Below, piece by piece: positions 61,131 to 64,000 of a DNA stretch of 64,000 nt. Source of the stretch: Mariniflexile sp. TRM1-10. GTDB taxonomy: Bacteria > Bacteroidota > Bacteroidia > Flavobacteriales > Flavobacteriaceae. Location of the stretch: assembly GCF_003425985.1 (NCBI RefSeq), contig NZ_CP022985.1, positions 1,773,501 through 1,837,500 on the forward strand. Reading direction: 5' to 3'. The position numbers and the translations under genes are program-made. The notes under the pieces were generated by a model. The model searched no databases and was not told the origin of the DNA. It saw only the letters and a list, made by a program, of their open reading frames with translations. Positions within the stretch are counted from its first letter, which is position 1, and every line of letters starts with the position of its first letter.

Positions 61131-61334
61131 ATGATAATACAAAACAAAAGAATAGTTGTCTCAATCTTATTTGTATTAATAAGTGTTGTATGTGCTGCCC
61201 AAACTGGAGGTGATCCGCCGCCGCCTGGGCCGCCGCCGCCTGGGTTGCCCATAGATGGCGGTGTGCTATTAGGTGTTTGTGTTGGTTTGCTTTATGGGGC
61301 TAAAAAACTCTTATTTAAAAAAAACAACGGTTAG
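61131..61334 (+). CDS. PID-CTERM sorting-signal peptide
   Basis: The 67-residue protein consists of a signal peptide (RIVVSILFVLISVVCAAQ), a short proline-rich stretch, the motif GLPIDGG, a membrane helix (LLGVCVGLLYGAKK) and a basic tail (LFKKNNG). This is the PID-CTERM sorting-signal pattern of Bacteroidetes. Almost nothing lies between the two signals, so the mature product would be a peptide of some 15 residues. The proline part comes from an exact 15-base tandem duplication (61215-61244), G+C-rich in an AT-rich region. The stop overlaps the ribE stop convergently. No sorting enzyme is nearby. Confidence 0.8.
   Translation: MIIQNKRIVVSILFVLISVVCAAQTGGDPPPPGPPPPGLPIDGGVLLGVCVGLLYGAKKLLFKKNNG
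61215..61244 (+). repeat. Two exact 15-base tandem repeats
   Basis: ccgccgccgcctggg occurs twice without a gap and encodes PPPPG units. Gain or loss of a unit would keep the reading frame. Confidence 0.9.
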
Positions 61335-61927
61335 TTAAGCGTTCTAAGCTCTAAAAGTCTAGATACATATTTTCCTAAAACATCAAACTCTAAATTTACT
61401 ACGGTGCCTTTTTTAAAGGTGTTAAAGTTTGTGTGGTTATAGGTATAAGGTATAATGGCAACACTAAAGCTGTCTTTTTTTGAATTTATAACCGTTAAAC
61501 TTGTTCCGTTTATGGTTATCGAGCCTTTTTCAATGGTAATATTATTAAGAGAAGCATCATAATCAAAAGAAAACATCCAACTTCCATTAGTTTCTTCAAC
61601 ATGGGTACAAACTGCTGTTTGGTCCACATGTCCCTGCACCATATGGCCATCAAGTCGGTCACCTAGTTTCATGGCGCGTTCTAAATTTATTTGGTCACCA
61701 ATTTTAAGAGTGCTTAAATTGGTTTTATTTAGGGTTTCCTTTATGGCGGTAACAGTATATTCATTGCTGTTAATGGCAACAACCGTTAAACAAATCCCGT
61801 TATGTGCGACACTTTGGTCAATTTTTAATTCGGGGGTCATGGTACTTTTTACAGTGATATGAAGGTTGTCTAATTCTGTTTTTAAATTAGAAACGGTTCC
61901 AATATCTTCAATTATTCCAGTAAACAT
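61331..61927 (-). CDS. ribE: Riboflavin synthase alpha subunit
   Basis: The 198-residue enzyme makes riboflavin from two lumazine molecules. It starts MFTGIIEDIGTVSNL and contains two lumazine-binding domains with SVAHNGICLTVVAI, ERAMKLGDRLDGHMVQGHVD and KGSITINGTSLTVI. Length and motifs are standard. Its last bases overlap the end of the convergent PID-CTERM gene. Confidence 0.96.
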   Translation of the reverse strand: MFTGIIEDIGTVSNLKTELDNLHITVKSTMTPELKIDQSVAHNGICLTVVAINSNEYTVTAIKETLNKTNLSTLKIGDQINLERAMKLGDRLDGHMVQGHVDQTAVCTHVEETNGSWMFSFDYDASLNNITIEKGSITINGTSLTVINSKKDSFSVAIIPYTYNHTNFNTFKKGTVVNLEFDVLGKYVSRLLELRTLN

Positions 61928-62151
61928 AGTATTGTTTGTTTATTTAACTAAATTTGTAATTCCAAATGAATTTCAAGGGGTTATTAATTTGAGTTATTTT
62001 TTGTTCAGATAAAATAGAAAATTTAAACATAGTCTCAGTTATGGTTATATTTTATATGGACATACTGATTAAAAAGAAACAAATTTAATAGACTATTTTG
62101 GTATTTATTTGGAATAAATATCAAAATTACAAACAAAAGTTGTCATTCTTA

Positions 62152-63198
62152 ATGAAGAAATCAGAAAATATAGTAGTTGGCATATCAATAGGTGATTTAA
62201 ATGGCATTGGTGGAGAAATTGTTTTAAAAACATTTGAAGACTCTAGAATGTTAGAATTCTGTACACCAGTTATTTTTGCTTCGGCAAAAGCCATGAATTT
62301 TTTTAAAACACATTTTAATTCAGAAATCAATTTTAACAGCATTAACAATTTAAATCAACTCCTTTTTGGAAAGGTTAATGTATTTAATTGCTGGAATGAA
62401 CCTGTAAATATTGAGTTTGGCAAAGAAGATGTTAAAATAGGAGCGTATGCCATTAAGTCTTTACAAATGGCAACAAAAGCACTTAAAGACGGTCAAATAG
62501 ATGTTTTGGTTACTGCGCCTATAAATAAACACAATATACAGTCCGAAGCATTTAAATTTCCGGGGCATACCGATTATTTGGCCCAACAATTAGAAGGCGA
62601 AAGCCTTATGTTTATGGTAACCGACACATTAAGGGTTGGATTGCTAACAGACCATGTGCCCGTAAAAAATATTGTAGAGCACCTCTCCGAAGCTTTAATC
62701 ATTAAAAAAATAAATGCTGTTTATAATTCACTTTTAAAAGACTTTAATATAGTTAGACCCAAAATAGCCGTTTTAGGTATTAATCCGCACACAGGCGATA
62801 ATGGTGTTATTGGTAATGAAGACGATACGATTTTAAGACCAACACTTCAAAAAATCAAAGAAGAAGGTAAATTAGTGTTTGGACCGTATGCTGCCGATAG
62901 CTTTTTTGGCTCCAATAATTATAAAAATTTTGATGCCATTGTAGCCACCTATCACGATCAAGGCTTGATCCCATTTAAGACACTGTCTTTTGGTCAAGGC
63001 GTTAATTTTACTGCGGGGTTGAATAAAATTAGAACCTCTCCAGACCACGGAACAGCCTACGAAATTGCAGGAAAAGGGGTAGCAGACGAGAACTCTTTTA
63101 AGGAAGCTGTTTTTGCTGCTATTCAAATATTTAAAAATAGATTTGATTATGAAGAACTTACGTCAAACCCCTTGAAAAAATCAAATCAAAAGATGTAA
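62152..63198 (+). CDS. pdxA: 4-hydroxythreonine-4-phosphate dehydrogenase
   Basis: The 348-residue enzyme acts in pyridoxal-phosphate synthesis. Motifs: VGISIGDLNGIGGEIVLKTF, VTAPINKHNIQ, FPGHTDYLAQQL with a metal His, GINPHTGDNGVIG, ATYHDQGLIPFKTL and RTSPDHGTAYEIAGKG. I chose the ATG at 62152; the frame is open upstream to 62098, but the extra residues are not family-like. Confidence 0.95.
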   Translation: MKKSENIVVGISIGDLNGIGGEIVLKTFEDSRMLEFCTPVIFASAKAMNFFKTHFNSEINFNSINNLNQLLFGKVNVFNCWNEPVNIEFGKEDVKIGAYAIKSLQMATKALKDGQIDVLVTAPINKHNIQSEAFKFPGHTDYLAQQLEGESLMFMVTDTLRVGLLTDHVPVKNIVEHLSEALIIKKINAVYNSLLKDFNIVRPKIAVLGINPHTGDNGVIGNEDDTILRPTLQKIKEEGKLVFGPYAADSFFGSNNYKNFDAIVATYHDQGLIPFKTLSFGQGVNFTAGLNKIRTSPDHGTAYEIAGKGVADENSFKEAVFAAIQIFKNRFDYEELTSNPLKKSNQKM

Positions 63199-63241
63199 AC
63201 AAAAAAATGTTTATAAGTAATGTAGCTTAAATAAAAATTTA

Positions 63242-63249
63242 TATATTTG
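63242..63249 (+). promoter_or_regulatory. -7 box of the DUF177-rpmF operon
   Basis: TATATTTG, an exact TAnnTTTG match, 22 bases before the ATG at 63272. Confidence 0.6.
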
Positions 63250-63271
63250 CAGGCTCAAAATAGATGTGAGA

Positions 63272-63811
63272 ATGAAGCCATTAAAAGAGTTTACAATCCC
63301 ATTTGTAGGATTAAAGTTTGGAAAGCATCATTTTGAGTATAAAATTGAGAAAACGTTCTTTGAATATTTTGAGTATGAAGAGTTTAATGATGTAAATGTT
63401 AACGTAGATCTTGTATTGGACAAGAAAACTACGTTATTAGAATTAAACTTTAAAATTTCAGGATTTGTAAATGTTAATTGCGATTTAACAAACGAACCTT
63501 TCGATCAGACCATAAAAAATGAGTTCGATTTAGTGGTAAAGTTTGGAGATGAATACAATGATGAGTTTATTGATATTCTTATTGTACCTCACGGAACATA
63601 CGAAATTAACATACAACAATATATTTACGAATTAATTGTACTTGCTGTACCAATTAAACGCGTACATCCTGGAGTTAAAGACGGAACTTTAGATTCCGAT
63701 ATACTTAAAAAGTTAGAAGAATTAAGCCCAAAGCTTAAGGAAGAAAAAGAAACTGAAGAGGAAACCGATCCTCGTTGGAATACATTAAAGAAACTATTAA
63801 CGGATAAATAA
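63272..63811 (+). CDS. DUF177 (YceD-like) protein upstream of rpmF
   Basis: The 179-residue protein shows the DUF177 features: an N-terminal beta part with FVGLKFGKHHFEYKI, the conserved VNVNCDLTNEPFDQ with a Cys, and a strongly acidic C-terminal region (KEEKETEEETDPRWNTLKK). YceD proteins are linked to 23S rRNA accumulation or L32 function, and the gene is almost always next to rpmF, as here. A GTG at 63266 is also possible. Confidence 0.9.
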   Translation: MKPLKEFTIPFVGLKFGKHHFEYKIEKTFFEYFEYEEFNDVNVNVDLVLDKKTTLLELNFKISGFVNVNCDLTNEPFDQTIKNEFDLVVKFGDEYNDEFIDILIVPHGTYEINIQQYIYELIVLAVPIKRVHPGVKDGTLDSDILKKLEELSPKLKEEKETEEETDPRWNTLKKLLTDK

Positions 63812-63820
63812 ACATAAAAA

Positions 63821-64000
63821 ATGGCACATCCTAAGAGAAAAATCTCGAAAACAAGAAGAGATAAAAGAAGAACACATTACAAAGCAACTGCGCCACAGAT
63901 TGCTACTTGTCCAACAACTGGTGAAGCACATTTATACCACAGAGCTCACTGGCACGAAGGAAAATTATATTACAGAGGTCAAGTGTTAATTGATAACTCT
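63821..64000 (+). CDS. rpmF: 50S ribosomal protein L32 (runs off window)
   Basis: Sixty codons are present and the frame is open at the window edge. The start [20 protein letters not shown] and the following [15 protein letters not shown] are the L32 hallmarks. It begins 9 bases after the DUF177 stop, in the same operon. Confidence 0.97.
   Translation, partial: MAHPKRKISKTRRDKRRTHYKATAPQIATCPTTGEAHLYHRAHWHEGKLYYRGQVLIDNS

Noticed and set aside
61215..61244. CRISPR-like or microsatellite locus
   Set aside because: Only two units, both coding for prolines in the PID-CTERM peptide. No CRISPR array or cas gene is seen anywhere in the window.

Overview
The window looks like a chromosome segment of a marine-type Flavobacteriaceae (Bacteroidetes). 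It is AT-rich, and several genes are preceded by the Bacteroidetes -7 box TAnnTTTG. It encodes a T9SS C-terminal sorting domain, TonB-dependent outer-membrane proteins, a PID-CTERM peptide and flavobacterial-style RHS proteins. Housekeeping genes (lepA, dusB, rbfA, mce, ribE, pdxA, rpmF, a CAU tRNA) alternate with accessory blocks. Composition statements are by eye; no search or alignment software was run.

Layout. 1-5.7 kb: ion transport (a partial CPA2 antiporter, an intact SLC13 permease lying between N- and C-terminal relics of a second SLC13 gene, and an antiporter with a cytosolic tail). 5.7-13 kb: glycogen genes on the minus strand, glgA-glgC-glgB, followed by a GH31 alpha-glucosidase. 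13.3-20.9 kb: three tandem TPR histidine kinases with one intact response regulator, two regulator relics, and two copied lepA 3' ends; the real lepA closes the block convergently. 23-25.4 kb: a large MG2/plug-type exported protein. 25.4-28 kb: a tight four-gene minus-strand operon (Lgt-like membrane enzyme, Tes/MJ0619-type radical SAM enzyme, two small paralogous membrane proteins). 28-31.6 kb: housekeeping genes and a tRNA. 31.8-38.4 kb: a G+C-richer ABC exporter/TonB receptor operon. 39.4-43.4 kb: a secreted pectinesterase behind a LacI-type palindrome. 44-60 kb: a surface/toxin-like block with three trimer-stalk-like proteins, an OmpH-like chaperone, a lipoprotein, a beta-barrel protein, two giant YD/RHS-type proteins, a candidate immunity protein and a REP-associated transposase. 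61-64 kb: PID-CTERM peptide, ribE, pdxA, DUF177 and rpmF.

How it works together. The glycogen genes cover synthesis (GlgC, GlgA, GlgB) and probably turnover (GH31). The kinase cluster appears to be an expanded sensory family feeding one regulator. The Lgt-like/radical SAM operon is the best candidate for an undescribed system, probably acting on membrane lipids or lipoproteins. The 44-60 kb block has features of a polymorphic-toxin locus: a conserved RHS core, a compositionally different tip, and a small membrane protein 8 bp downstream. Between 47.5 and 60.7 kb short dispersed repeats are dense. Some have become coding sequence, and one lies in frame inside the HUH motif of the local REP transposase.
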